Source: Fusarium oxysporum f. sp. lycopersici 4287
Lineage: Eukaryota > Ascomycota > Sordariomycetes > Hypocreales > Nectriaceae
Assembly: GCF_000149955.1 (NCBI RefSeq)
Contig: NC_031000.1
Coordinates: 1,501,163 to 1,565,162, forward strand
DNA: 64,000 nt
Direction of reading: 5' to 3'
Below, piece after piece: positions 32,305 to 44,008 of this stretch. The position numbers were made by a program, and so were the translations under genes. A model generated the notes under the pieces. It did no database searches, had not been told where the DNA came from, and saw only the letters and a program-made list of their open reading frames with translations. Position 1 is the stretch's first letter; every line of letters begins with the position of its first letter.

Positions 32305-32405
32305 TCATCATATGTCAATCAAATCAACTTTAGCCTTAAAGTTGATTTAGTTGATAGCCCTCAAGCTCAAAGTTGATTCGTTTGATTTGATTAATATTCT
32401 ATATC
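32305..32405. repeat. AATCAA-rich inverted repeat block
   Basis: Repeated AATCAAATCAA-type motifs in both orientations. Includes a perfect hairpin AATCAACTTTA (32322-32332), 4-nt loop, TAAAGTTGATT (32337-32347). It shares the entry motif CATCATATGTCAA with the block at 42331-42432, which precedes a hAT BED-finger fragment. It may be the end of a non-autonomous element. Confidence 0.55.
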
Positions 32406-32773
32406 AATTCCATAGGTAGAGACTACGCAAAGTTATCCCCCTCATGCACACTAAAGTCAGCTACCTACCTAGCTGCCTAACTTTACTCCGCCCTACCTGA
32501 CCTAATTCTTAAGGCATTAAACATATTCTAATATATTTATGTTGAACAGATCGCGTGCGCCTTGATGTCCTTAATTGTATCTGTATTGTCGAACTCTTTC
32601 CCCTCCCTTCCTCAGAGAGGGGTCTGCTTATTATCCCTTTGACTGGCGTAAGGCAACACCTCGGTACTGAGCCCCACACGGCCCCCGCGCAACCAGGAGT
32701 CGTAGTAGTGACTTCAAGCGTCAGCGAAACCGACCCCGCTGAAATCGTCATACAACCCATTCAATGAGCTGTC

Positions 32774-34883
32774 ATGGATATCGAACAACTCTCTAGCCAA
32801 GCAGCCAACGTGTATGATGACAATAGCTTCATTCGAGTCGACCATAGCCGCCGTGAGCAGCCGACGGATAACACATGCCGGCCAGTCAATAACCCAGTTC
32901 CTGACCGTGGCTACAACTTCGAGCCCGTTCATCTTCCAGATCGGTCCTTTCGGATAGAGGCTTTACCCCAGAGCCACTGCTGCTATTCCAGCAGTTTCTC
33001 CCCGTTTGGCTAGTAGAAAGCTGGGTTTGCTATACGAATAGCTGGGCTAGTGATCGGCTTGAGATGCTTACAAATAGCTGCAGTGATGAACAACAGCCAC
33101 AGTCGCGGCTTCTCGATTAGAAGCCAACCTCTGTTGCAGAAATCTTTGTATGGATTGCGATCTTGATCTATATGCGAATACACAAGGAACCCCGGATAGA
33201 AGACTACTGGAGAACGTCACAGCTAGGGAAGCAACAGCCAAGTCATCCAATTGTAAAGTGGATATCTCTTCGCCGATTTCAGCTATTATCACAAGTTCTA
33301 CGTCTCTTTGACCACACAACAATATTCGTAACTACTGGGGATAGCTTCTACAGCCGGACATTCAGCAGGGTGATGACTGGTCTAATCACATACAACACAT
33401 ATCCACTACTTTCTTCAAACCAGGCACAGCTATTGCTATAGATGAATGTATGGTCCGCTTCCCAGGAAGATCCTTGGAGACGACAACCGTCCCATCTAAA
33501 CCCACTCCCACAGGCTTTTAAGTCTGGACTGTAGCTCAACGCGGTTATTTCTTGCGGTGGCTCTGGCACAGGCCGGGCCAGAAGTTAGGACCTGCAGCTA
33601 TCAGACACACCTACCGGCGGCTGCCTTCACAACCACGTCGCCAACGGCAGCAACGGCGGCTTCGAGAGCCACAGAGTACTGTTTACCTAAACCCGACCCA
33701 AGCTGTGGTTGTCGCCCTAGTGAATCTGCTGCCGGAAGCCAGATACCACGTGTTTCTCGACAACCTATTCTCTTCGTCCAACCTATTCCGTCGGCTACGT
33801 CAGCTTGGGCACGGAGCCAAGGGCACAGCCCGCCGGAACTGTGGTCTTTACAGGCTGCTCGTCAAGCTCAAAGCTGGTGATAATACTGCTGCTGGTAGTA
33901 TTCCTTTTAACTGCCTTAAAGCAATCCCAACAGCCGATAACCTAGTCAGTCAAGGAGACAAATTTTTACAGATAAGCCTTACTGATTCGACTTTGGATAG
34001 GTCAACCAGATCGCTTGGAAAGTCAATGCCCTTGCGTTGTTCTTATCCACCGTATTTACAGGCAATGAACGGGTTGACCGTATAAGGAAACGACCAACAA
34101 CAGACCAACCTGCAGCATGGCCAATGCAGGAGTTTTTCGGTGAGGAGCCAGTCAAAGTGGTTTCAATTCCGTCTATCGCTGCTACTTACAACGACGAAAT
34201 GAATGCCGTGGATCGAGGCGATCAAATGCGAGCCTACTGGGGCCCTGATCGCCGTGTTCGTCGGGGCGGCTGGAGGGCCCTAGCTTGGGACTTCCTGCTA
34301 GAAATAGCCCTGATCAACAGCTTCATTCTGCAGCAACGAGGAAACCCACGGTGGAAGCCGGAGAAGTCTCAAGCGGAGTGGCGGCAGCGTCTTGTTAATG
34401 ACCTTGTTGCAGAGTATGAGCCTAGTAGTCCTGTTATTTATATTGCGCAGTAGTGCTGGGTAAAATCTTTTTTTTTTGTAAAACTTGATTGTTTCTTATT
34501 GAGCTGAGAGTTATTCACGGGTTTATATCTCTAGATGATTGTATCCAGGACTTTGAATTTTTAATCTAGGACTCTCAGAGTAACAGTCTGAATCCTGAAG
34601 GGAAGGGGAATTCCCGGATTTTCCAACAGTCAGTCGAGACAGAGATTTCGAACTGGGGATGAGTTTACGCCTAAATCACAACATGAATGGTTCCGTAATA
34701 AAAATCCTGTTGCTTGCAAGGCTTGCAAAGGGATGCGGCTTGGGGAGATACAGTTGAAGCAAAAACCTTTATCCGCAACCAGCGGCAACAGAGGGGAAAT
34801 ACGGAAATCCCGGTATGGCTGTAAGCAATGCCAGGTATTTCTTTGTACCTCTGGAAAATGTTAGGACTTCTGGCATCACTTAA
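32774..34883 (+). pseudogene. PiggyBac-type transposase relic
   Basis: Pieces in several frames follow the DDE_Tnp_1_7 order. The N-terminal part is IAILIYMRIHKEPRIEDYW (about 33150-33210). The first catalytic Asp is in AIDECMVRFPGRS (near 33433). LPEARYHVFLDNLFSSSNLF carries the second (near 33757), then GAKGTARRN. NDEMNAVDRGDQMRAYWG carries the third (near 34210). A Cys-rich tail, CKACKG...YGCKQCQVFLC, ends near 34880. Stops and frameshifts separate them: a TAA in GF*VWT, a frame change near 34020 and a TAG in the Cys-rich tail. The family inserts at TTAA; I could not define termini. The upstream stretch 32555-32770 may be its N-terminus. Confidence 0.8.
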
Positions 34884-35413
34884 ATTACGCGGGGCTTAAC
34901 GTACCTTGAGCTTGTGACTCTATGATTGGTTGTAATCCCTGCTCGTGACCTAGGTGTTGCCTTACGCCAGTCAAAGGGATAACTTATACCATGGCGGATC
35001 CGCGGATCCGATCGGCCGTACCATCCCGTAACCTACACCCTAAACAGGGGAGCTCTATGGGCGAGTTATGGAATAAAAATGAATTAGAACTGCACGTCTG
35101 TTGGGTTTCTAATACGCTCGTACAAGGATCCGTCAACATGGTTCTGCATCAGACCCGTAATGGGGATAGACATGACAGCTGTTTTGTCTAGCTAGTATTA
35201 ATATCCCTTAATACTATTACTTACTTTAATTTAAGACTTTATACCCTTTTAAATGCCTTTACCCTTAGCTAATTAAGTGTAATTTAGCTTAAATTCTAAA
35301 AGGTATAACGTACACGATAAGCGCGCGCACCAGACAAGTGCATTCACGAAAAACCTTAACCTTTTAAAAATAAATCACAATAAAAACATAACAAATCATC
35401 TGATCAATTAATT
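34884..35413. other. No gene; possible terminal region of the downstream element
   Basis: AT-rich. A GC-rich insert (GATAAGCGCGCGCACCAG near 35318-35335), preceded by TATAACGT, resembles a transposon end next to the relic at 35414-36607. No matching inverted copy was found on the other side. Confidence 0.3.
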
Positions 35414-36607
35414 CTAGTTACTATACTCATCTCCAGAGGCCTCAATACCCTCCTGGCAGGTTCTTGCATTATGCCCAGTCTTGCCGCAAGTCCCACAGCG
35501 CCGAACCCTTGGTCGCGCTGAACTTCCTTGAGCACCACTTCTCCATGATTCGGCCACTACTTGCATATCTACATCCATCTGATCAATTAGATCCTGACCT
35601 TCCTGTATAGTCATACTCCCTCTATTCTATAGGCGGGTCCTTTTTACCCTGCGCCGCCGGCTAAGTATCTCATTTGCCTGTCGAAGTTCTCGGTTCTCAG
35701 CTGCAAGTAAGGCAACCTTATACATAACTACCATAGTGCCTTTCTCAAGGGATCTCAAAGCTTCAAGAATTGACTCTGGGGAGCTACTGTGATGTCTTCT
35801 GATTCGCCTCTGAAGGTATTCAGACTGAGATCCAGCCTCAAGAACTGTTCTTGGGGTCCTTGAAGTCCAAGATTGAGCTTGTTGGGCCTCCTCCTCAACA
35901 GGCGTTGGCGTCCGTAGCTGCACATCAAGCTTTGAGATCACATATTCTGGGTCAAAAGGAACAAGCCCAGCTCCTTTAAAACCTCCCTTAATGTTTTCTT
36001 TAGTTATAGTAGCTTGAAAAACGGCATAAAAGGCCAGGAAGAACTCAGTCTTGGAAATATGGGTTATAGACCTTCTGATCAGTTGCTCTATTTCTCGACC
36101 GTATGCCTTTTTCAGCGGCCCAAAGCACCCGAAATCAAGGGGCTGAAGCAGGTGGGAAGAATGAGGTGGCATACAGAGCGTGATGATGTTGTTCTCCTCA
36201 CAGTATGTCTGGAAGTCGGCAGAATGGTGGCTTTCGTGACCATCAAGGATTAGAAGACGATATGGACCAGTTGATCGGTTAGTTGTACATCGATTAAAGT
36301 GCTTTAGCCACTCAAGACCTGTCTCATTATCTGTCCAGCCATTTTGGGTCGTAGCAATAGCCCAAGTGGCCGGGAGGTTGCTTTCTCGGTACCAATTGGC
36401 AAGGGGATATTGGCCTGCAACCACGATGAAGGGGTCGATTGCCTGACCTTCTGCATTGATCGCTTGAATCGCTGCAACCCGTTCCCGGTTTCCAGGCTGG
36501 ACTGATTTTGGCCGTCCACGCCTCTCCGAGCTGGTAACCACTATACCGCTTGATATCACGCCCATCATAAAGCCAGTCACTTCCTTACCCTCCACAATAA
36601 TCAACAA
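35414..36607 (-). pseudogene. Pogo-like transposase relic with C-terminal zinc knuckle
   Basis: The minus frame covers the C-terminal two-thirds of a DDE_1/CENP-B-type transposase. TGFMMGVIS marks where the first Asp should be, but the usual DETGF has become KEVTGF. LILDGHESH and LLQPLDFGCF carry the second and third Asp. A coiled-coil, basic tail follows, then a CCHC knuckle CGTCGKTGHNARTC. A single in-frame TAG at about 35626-35628 splits the frame; CAG to TAG fits a C-to-T change in a CpA context, as in RIP. The helix-turn-helix N-terminus is absent, so the copy is truncated and inactive. Confidence 0.82.
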
Positions 36608-37012
36608 TTAATCTGTTATTACAAGAAGATTTAAACTACCGATTTTCCCCTCAACCTGCGTGTTCAGACACCCGTATGAAGCATAGAAGATAAAAAACCG
36701 GCAAAACACACTAAAAAACGGGCCCTTCCGATGTCTTACGCTTTTGTGCCCATGTATGAAAGATAGAAACGCGAATCCGGTGCCACTTTCCAGCATGACG
36801 TTGTGACGACGGCACATGCTATCCCTTGGGTTATGACGGTTGCGGTAGTATGACAGGTCAATGTCAACTACTCTCGGAGATTCCTATATAGAATCTCTTC
36901 TGTTGATATTGTGATGGCGTCGTTTCAACACACAATATATGAGTCACAAGCTTGGGAGCTTGTTCAAATGCCAATTGCGCCGCTAAATGCAAGTTGAACG
37001 CCTGTACAATTA
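36608..37012. other. Intergenic, 3' flank of the Reg1-like gene
   Basis: No coding signal or recognisable repeat seen. Confidence 0.35.
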
Positions 37013-38816
37013 TTACTTCTTCCAGCCAACGTTCCAGATAACGTGGGCGATATCGCGAGCAGTGTTGACCGTGTCAATAACGCGGCCAAATACGCAATCC
37101 CCGGATTGTATTTCACTTTCCAGATAAGGCATAAACATACCAGACGGGGTGCGTCGCATACCCGGAGGCTCCTTACAAAGGCTGCCCTGTGAAATAGACC
37201 TGCTCAGATCGCCATTGGTATCCGCATTGGGGGGTGACGCCCGCCCTGAACGGGGGCTCAACAACGCATTGTCGAGGCTGTCATCATTATCTTCCTCCCC
37301 AAAAAAGGACCTGCCTGACTTCTTGGCAGATCGCAGGGTCTCTTTTGAATAGTAAGGGGACTTGAGCGGGCTTCGAGAGTGCTTCATGGCAGTCTGTCGC
37401 GGCTCGGGAGTGTTTTCGCGGTATTTGAGGGTAGTGGAAGGCAGCATCGCAATTGTTTTTCCTTCAGCTGCTGGCTTTGACTTCAAAGTCTTGTGTCGGG
37501 ATATTGGCCTCTTCTTGGTTTTGACTCGCTTTATCATAACCCCGTCATCCAAGTCACTATCAAAACCGTAGTGGTCATCGACCATATCTTTATCATACTT
37601 AGCTTCAACAGCTATGCACTGCTCAACTTGCTCATTGAAATGAACATGCTTTTGCTCAAAACTGGAGGAAATGATTCTAGATGATTTTAACGAGGGAGCG
37701 ACGCTACTTTTTTCTCCGCCCAATCGATATGATGCAAATGGGCAGGCGAAGTAGTCTGTTGACGAACGACCGAGGTGGAGCTGGAGGATTCCTCGGGTCT
37801 TCTGGGCCTTCACAGCTGCGGTGGCTTGCTCCAATAATGAGGCCGTGGACAGCGAGCGCTGAAGCATAACTTCATACGTGCTTCTCTTCTTCAGAATGGG
37901 CTTCTTGTTGAGGATGATTAGTGAGTCGGCCTTTGACAGCGACACACTCGAGGACTCTATGTCGGTAGGGTGGAGGTTCTTTGGTCCTGACTGCAGAGGG
38001 CCATAGAGCCAGGTGACATCACAATCCTTGAGCCTTGTAGATGTAAGTATTTCAATAGAGCTTAAGGGAGCACTACAGGGAGGCAAACCAATTAAGCGAT
38101 TCAGGGGAGATGGTCTTGAGATTGTTCTTGGTCTTCATCCATGCCCTCCAAGAAGCATTTTCCAATCGAGCGCTGTTTGGAAACTCTTTCCTCCATGTTA
38201 CAACGTATCGCCATGAGGACCAGATATCCTCCTCTCTCCATTCATTGGACAGATAATCGACTTGGCGCGACGGCCTACTTGAGACTGCAGTGTCATCCTC
38301 CGCATGTTCGGATTTTTCGTGCTCTGGTGTTTCGGATATTGATGTATCATCACAAGCCTCTTCAGAGGCCTCGTGTTCTGCAGGAGAGACGGTATAAGAG
38401 TCGCCTGGTCGGGGACTGGGGGATGGCTCTGGGTTATCATCGTAGTGAATATCAGGACGGATCTCTGGGTGAGCGTAGAGCCTCTCTTGCGCAAAGGATG
38501 GAAACATGAAGTGATCTGCAGGTGATTCAATAAGACCAATGGTGCCATCGTAGCCAGAGACAATAGAGGGGTTAGTGGCAGGAGTAGATGCGTAAGAAAG
38601 GTCGACCGAGTCGGCGTGGATGGTACGGGGAGACGAGGGAGCAGATGATGAGTTGGATTCGGCGGAAGTCTTAGAAGCAGGCTTGTAATGCTCGCTCAGG
38701 TGAGAAGTGGTGGAATATGGCGAAATCGAAGAGATGAAGTTGGAATGAGAAAGTGAGCGTCGCAGGCCGGACGCGGCGAAATAACCGTTGTCGTCCGATG
38801 GAAGAACGGCAGCCAT
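37013..38816 (-). CDS. REG1: Reg1-type regulatory subunit of protein phosphatase 1
   Basis: Two exons, 38816-38089 and 38033-37013, join in frame (582 residues) across a 55-nt intron with an unusual GTTTGC donor, ACTTAC branch-like motif and CAAG acceptor. The AreA/Reg1-type domain (DUF1752) lies at about 198-255: DIWSSWRYVVTWRKEFPN, LENASWRAWMKTKNNL, spanning the splice to LKDCDVTWLYGPL. Then KKPILKKRSTYEVML (286-300) and a PP1-docking RVxF-type motif KHVHF (371-375) within KHVHFNEQVEQCIAVE. The C-terminus is Ser/Pro-rich with conserved-looking GVMIKR and TPSGMFMPYL. In yeast, Reg1 targets PP1 (Glc7) to Snf1 and enforces glucose repression; the same role here is inference. The leader on the minus strand is very T/C-rich. 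Confidence 0.82.
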
Positions 38817-41800
38817 GATGAAGTTTGGCGCGTACCGGAGGGGTACGCAGCGTAGCTGGGTGCTGCTGGTGTTGGTGCTGTGAGTGTGGATGTCTACGAT
38901 GAATGGTAGACCAAACCTGGTCGAGACGCAGCGACGTTAAAGCGATTGAGCCCTCCCCAGGCCCAGTTGCGGGTGACGAATTTCGTGAGGATTCGATAAG
39001 ACTGGCCAAGTCTGGTCTGACCTGGCACTTCGGCCACCGGCTGGATAGCGGATGCCTGCGCCCCGCTGTGATGGTAGTGGGTAAGCGGTTACAGTGGGCG
39101 TTTAGCGTAGTAGTTGTTGAGCGCCCCCAGGTTTGATAATATCGAGTATCGGGAGGAGGAAGACGAAGAGAGTCGGAGGGCGAAGATAAAAAAAAAAAAA
39201 AAAAAAAAAGAGACAAGTGGGAAGAATATATGAATGAAAGAGACGATAGATAGGAGGGAATGGGGAGGTCCCCGCGATGAGGGGGAAATGGTAAAAAAAC
39301 GCCTTGGGTTTGGCTTTAGGAAAGTGCAATCCAATGGGAAGGAAGGGAGAGCGGGGGAAGAATAAGAAGACACAAAGAAACGGCCTTATTTTGAGACTGC
39401 GAGTCAAATTCAAGCAAACTTAGAGTATAACGGTACTGTAGAGTACATAGATAACCGAAAACATAACCGAGGAAACGAAAAAGTCTATACAGATGAGGGA
39501 CCGGTGAGATGATTCTGAAAGGTGTACAACTAGAGACAATGCTTTCAGTAGGTAGGAGTAAGGAGCGATTACGAGAGAAGGGATGAGGTCGAGATCGAGG
39601 CAAGACATGAAAAGAGAACTCAGCCCGGTAAGATTTTACACTTGCCCCAGACGTGGGGTTGATTAGGGACATCCTTCCAGTCCAATTCTACGGAGCAAAA
39701 GTTCGTTATCAAGCCATACAATTCAGGTGCGCCTATAAGTATCATATAAGGTAGTACACAAACTCACGCCATTACAGAAGGTTGATTGATAATTGCATCT
39801 TGGGCATTACAGCAACCTGCTTTGTACCGAATTGCTACTCTGTAAAACGTGAGAAGCATCAAAGAAGGGAGGCATGGGGGGTGTCTCTGAAAAGCGTGAA
39901 AGGTTCCAGCGTGGCCTTCGAACCAGCATGGGGCGCAAGCGAGAGGGGAGTGTTGTGAAAATGAAAGTCCCGAGACAGGTGACGACGTTTCTATCGTGGT
40001 AGTAAAAAAGTGCCGTGCACACGCGCCTGTATGTGTCTGTGTGTTGGCCAAGGTTCAATTCATGGAAAACAACGTGATTCTAAGTGAGCATTGTTTTTCC
40101 CCCTCGATGGTAGGGAGAACATCAATTGGAAACGCGAAACAAAACTTCTGCTCTAGATAATTATTCTGAGTCAATCGAGAAACCTGGGTTTCGGATATCA
40201 TGCTATTGCATTTCTACAACAATGCCGCGAGCCAGCCATCCATAATGAATACCATTTATCGACAAAAGGACCCAATGCGGAATACAGCTCATCCCTTGAA
40301 TTATGACCCGCTCTGACTTACCCGTTGAAGCTTGCGGCGCAGGTCAGAGAGGCTCAAACCTAGATGGCGACAATGAACTAATGGAAGTATCATTTTTCTA
40401 TTACTGCCCGATGACAGAGGCTGTTCACGCCTTTCCTTTGGTGGTTGATGCAACGTGATGTGATAGTATGCGAACCAAATGGCGCGCGTTGCCCTTGGAA
40501 ACTCCACAACCACACGTTGCTTTGGCAAACGTTTTTTTCTGATGCCCTCCCGCAATGGCATGCCTCACCCAAATGCAGTGCTCTGCCTTGACCATGTATG
40601 ACTTAGACGACGTCATTATTTGTCGTTTTGTGCTCGAAATTGTTCGTCTTTTGGCGTGCTTAGTGTGGCGTCGTGCCCTACCCTCAATCACGAAACTCAT
40701 ACACAAAATTCCAGTGACCCCAGCAAAAAAACATTTTTCGCAGCCTTGGCTGTACCAATGCACTGTGCTGTCCTTATTCTAATTATAGGTGGGGGTGAGA
40801 GAATTGTTAAGAGATCCAGAAAACAAACTCGGAGCAAATAGGCCGTATATGTCGACCATGGCTATTCTCGTCGCTGCGGTTGGACATAAGAAACCTAAAC
40901 TTCTGGAGAAAGGGGTCGTCAACTACTAAGCGCAACTATCCGCGATGATGCTGGCGGGCGCCCGGGAATCAACCCGGAACTCTATTGGCGCCAGAGAACT
41001 CAATTCTTTGGGGGTCCAAGCACCATGGTAGCGGGCTTTTTTTTTTTTTTTTGGTCGCTGTACATGTAAGAAGACTAGCACCTGTGGACGTGCGCTTGCC
41101 TTCTCGTCTCTAGTGCTGGGTGCATAATACTTCCGAATTGCAAAGGGGGTTCATTCACCTCGTGCCTGGCCAGAAGCCAACTAGAATCTTAATCTAACTT
41201 CCGTGCTATTTCTGTTATCATTTAGACGTACAGCCTCTGAACTTCGGTTTAAATCACCATCTGCATACCGGCTTTCAGTCATTGTGTCCAGCGCCTTATC
41301 GTCATGTCCCTCTAAGTATCTCATACCAGCAATAGACCAGACGTGTCTCAACCATATCAGCTGAGGTGCATCTCCAGTGCCGTATGTGGCTCCGTAGCTT
41401 TCTCGGCCATGCTCAATACGCTCGTTACATCACAGAAATGCACCCCCAAACTGCGGTGTTGTGGCTATTGTAACAAGGTTGCAGCATTCTTGGACGCCAG
41501 ATTGCTTTTGATGCGATAACGAACGGTACGGCCCGTGCGGCCTTTGTGGTCAACGTTTAGTTGCCTCAAGGATCGACATTTCTCCATAGCAGACTGGAGG
41601 AGAAAACCTCTCGATTAGGGTAGCCTATTGATACTGTGCTGTATCCCTGTTCATCCCTTTCTTGGCCTAGTAGCCGTGCAGATGGTTCCAGCTCACGTCC
41701 GGGGTTGATGTTCCCGGCCCACGCAAGATCGGTCTCAAATTTCAGCTCGTTAATCGTCATAATGACATTCCGATATCCCTGATTGCATTCCACGTTGGAG

Positions 41801-42280
41801 ACTGGGCCATAGTCGAACCAATCACGAGCATTGGCAATTGGCAAAGAATCATCCGGTTCACTCGTTGTTCCACAGCCGATGTAATAAGGCATTCAGGGGT
41901 AATGTCTGATGATGGTTGCCACATTCAAGGCTTTGAGAATTGGGCTTCTGCCACCTAGAATGCTTGGGCCTAGTATTTATGTATCTATGTATATTTTTCG
42001 TCCGGGGGGGCTCCTTGCAACTCACCCTTCCCGTCACACTAACCTTAATATAGCTTAGTTCACCACCTTGGGCTCTTTTTTCCTATTAGATCAGTGCCGA
42101 CGCGCTCCATGATCCCGTTCTTCCGCGACCGTGATCCAGCTGGACGCTCTGAACCAGAAGGAATGGAGTCTACAGCGCCCTCTACGAACAACGTTGACGT
42201 GTTATATTCCTCAATATTTGCAGTGGCTTCTTTAGCGACGCCAGCTCTCAGCCTGCAAGAAGTGTTGAGACGGTGTGGCT
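38817..42280. other. Promoter/leader of the Reg1-like gene and unassigned sequence
   Basis: 38817-39700 is pyrimidine-rich on the minus strand (including 19 T at about 39191-39209), as expected for a long fungal leader. From 39.7 to 42.2 kb no intact gene is evident. A minus-strand frame at 41892-41566 (108 codons, MPYYIGCGTTSEPDD...) could be a gene end but has no recognisable domain. A run of about 20 T lies at 41038-41054. Confidence 0.35.
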
Positions 42281-42325
42281 AAGGTGGTCCGATCTGCTGG
42301 TGGCTAGGATGTGGATACTAATAGT
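42210..42325 (+). repeat. Possible degenerate copy of the 3' end of the small CxxC gene
   Basis: About 34 bases (42288-42322) match the sequence 40-75 bases past the stop of the gene at 8872-9162 with two G/A differences (TCTGCTGGTGGCT, GGATGTGGATACTA). Just before it, codons for LSLQEVLRRCG resemble the VASVEVLRCMRC region of that gene. Confidence 0.4.
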
Positions 42326-42330
42326 ATTCC

Positions 42331-42432
42331 ATCATATGTCAACTCAATCAATCAATCACCCCAATCAAATCAATCAAATTGCCGAATTCTTCCTTTCAAT
42401 CAAATCAATTCATGCATTTCGTAATTTGAAAT
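42331..42432. repeat. AATCAA-rich block upstream of a hAT fragment
   Basis: Repeats of AATCAATCAAT and AATCAAATCAATT, mostly in one orientation, ending with ATTGATATATG. Starts with the same CATCATATGTCAA as the block at 32305. Position upstream of a BED-finger frame suggests a subterminal region of a hAT element. Confidence 0.5.
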
Positions 42433-42800
42433 AATTGATATATGACAAATGCATCGTGCAATCGTCTATCGAGGCAAAAATTCAGATCTTCCCGGACCAC
42501 TACCCTACACCAGATAATCACAGATGGAGGTCTACTTTTTAATAGCTGTGGGTCAGCCCCAAAATTAAGTATTTACTATCGTGTTCTAACGCGTAGCCCC
42601 ACCACGGGTATGCAATCTGGAACGCGTTTCCCAACCATGTCGCGCCACCAAAACAGCCCCTTCTACATATGCTTTTTTTGAATTTCATCAGCAAAATTTC
42701 GAATTCGCCACTCTCCCCATCGCCAGCTGGCTTTCCGCCAGCAACATTGACCCCTTGCCCCACACCTCCCCCTTCCGTCTTCTCACGATTGTCTTAGCCG

Positions 42801-43151
42801 ATGACGGTTGCCAAGCGGTTGGAAAAGGCAGTCGTTGCAGCTTTACCTCCTAACCCGACTATTGGAGATCTGTCCAAGATTACCTGGAAGAACCGTCGCT
42901 TCGTCCAAGAGGATTCGCTGGCTCGAAAAGGTGCAAAGGGAAGGAAGAGATGGATTAGGTCGCACAGGACCTTCCTTGTCGAACTGAACTATCAGGATCA
43001 ACCGATAGGTCATGTCTGGTGCTGCAATCGATGTGACATGAAAGGCGCAGCGGAGTTCTTCTCGGTGCAAGCCACGTCTTCCGGAGCAGATCATCTCCGA
43101 AAGCATGTACCTGTCCTGTTCAATATTGTTCAAAAGATACCCAGCAGCTGA
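42801..43151 (+). pseudogene. hAT transposase N-terminal fragment (BED zinc finger)
   Basis: A 116-residue frame with a BED-type finger: CCNRCD (Cys75/Cys78) and DHLRKH (His98/His102), preceded by RSHRTFLVELNYQDQPIGHVW. Such fingers open fungal hAT transposases. Nothing of the catalytic core follows and the frame ends soon after the finger, so this is a truncated relic. The ATG context is reasonable, so a small BED protein cannot be fully excluded. Confidence 0.65.
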
Positions 43152-44006
43152 CCGACCTGCATAGGGCTCACCGGATCACCCCAGCCAGCCAGTCTAGTGA
43201 GCATACTGGCATGTCCGGCATATGAGAATTTGATACTTAGGGGGAAGGATGAAGGGATATATAGGATTAGAAGAACCAGGCTCTGTTATATAATTAAGCG
43301 TCATGATATAAAATCGGTTCTAGAGGGACTTAGATTTTGGCTATAGCTTTTATTTGCGGTGATAATAATAAACCTGGGGTAAAACTTTACGCACTGCGAT
43401 ATAGTATCGCCGCACCCTTGACGTGTAACAAAGGCCCAATCAGAAATTCAAGTCTACCCCCTGTAAAAGTCGAGGCTACCCCCTGTAATACAGCGTAAAA
43501 TAAATCAATTCTACTACAATTGAGTTTGGTATATAGAACTAGGGGTCTAGATCTGAGAGATTGAATAAGGATAGGAGGGGCTCAAGCCCATGCCGAGCAG
43601 ATATGGCAATGCCGTGCTTCTTGCCCGGTTACTCCGAGACACGTTTAGGACTTAAAGCGAAACCGCACTTGGTACATATAATAGCTGCTTCCGGTAAGTT
43701 ATAATAACGGCTCGGCCCCTCGAGCTTCTGCAGCTTTGCTGGGGGGTAAAATGGGATGGCTACGTTGTTCGTGAACAGAGGAGCGGGCCATTATGACTAA
43801 GCATATATAAATATAATAAACAGGATGGAATGGCGGAGATGGAGTAGATATTATACGAAGGTGATAAACACGTGAGTTTCAGTAGACGATGGCAATGAAT
43901 GTTGTTGTTTAGATCTGGAGTAGTCAAGTTGTTGAACTCGACAAGGGTCAGACGACGGAAACGCAATGCGTTTCTGCTGATAATTCTTGATTAGGAGCCT
44001 GCCCTA
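43152..44006. other. No gene; short direct repeat
   Basis: AT-rich. The 13-mer CTACCCCCTGTAA occurs twice, at 43454-43466 and 43476-43488. No coding signal. Confidence 0.4.
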
Positions 44007-44008
44007 TA

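Noticed and set aside
40950..41035. Possible tRNA: CCCGGGAATCAACCCGG resembles a T-arm, and a T run follows
   Set aside because: No acceptable acceptor stem, D-arm or anticodon arm could be folded with it on either strand, and the loop does not match the T-loop consensus.
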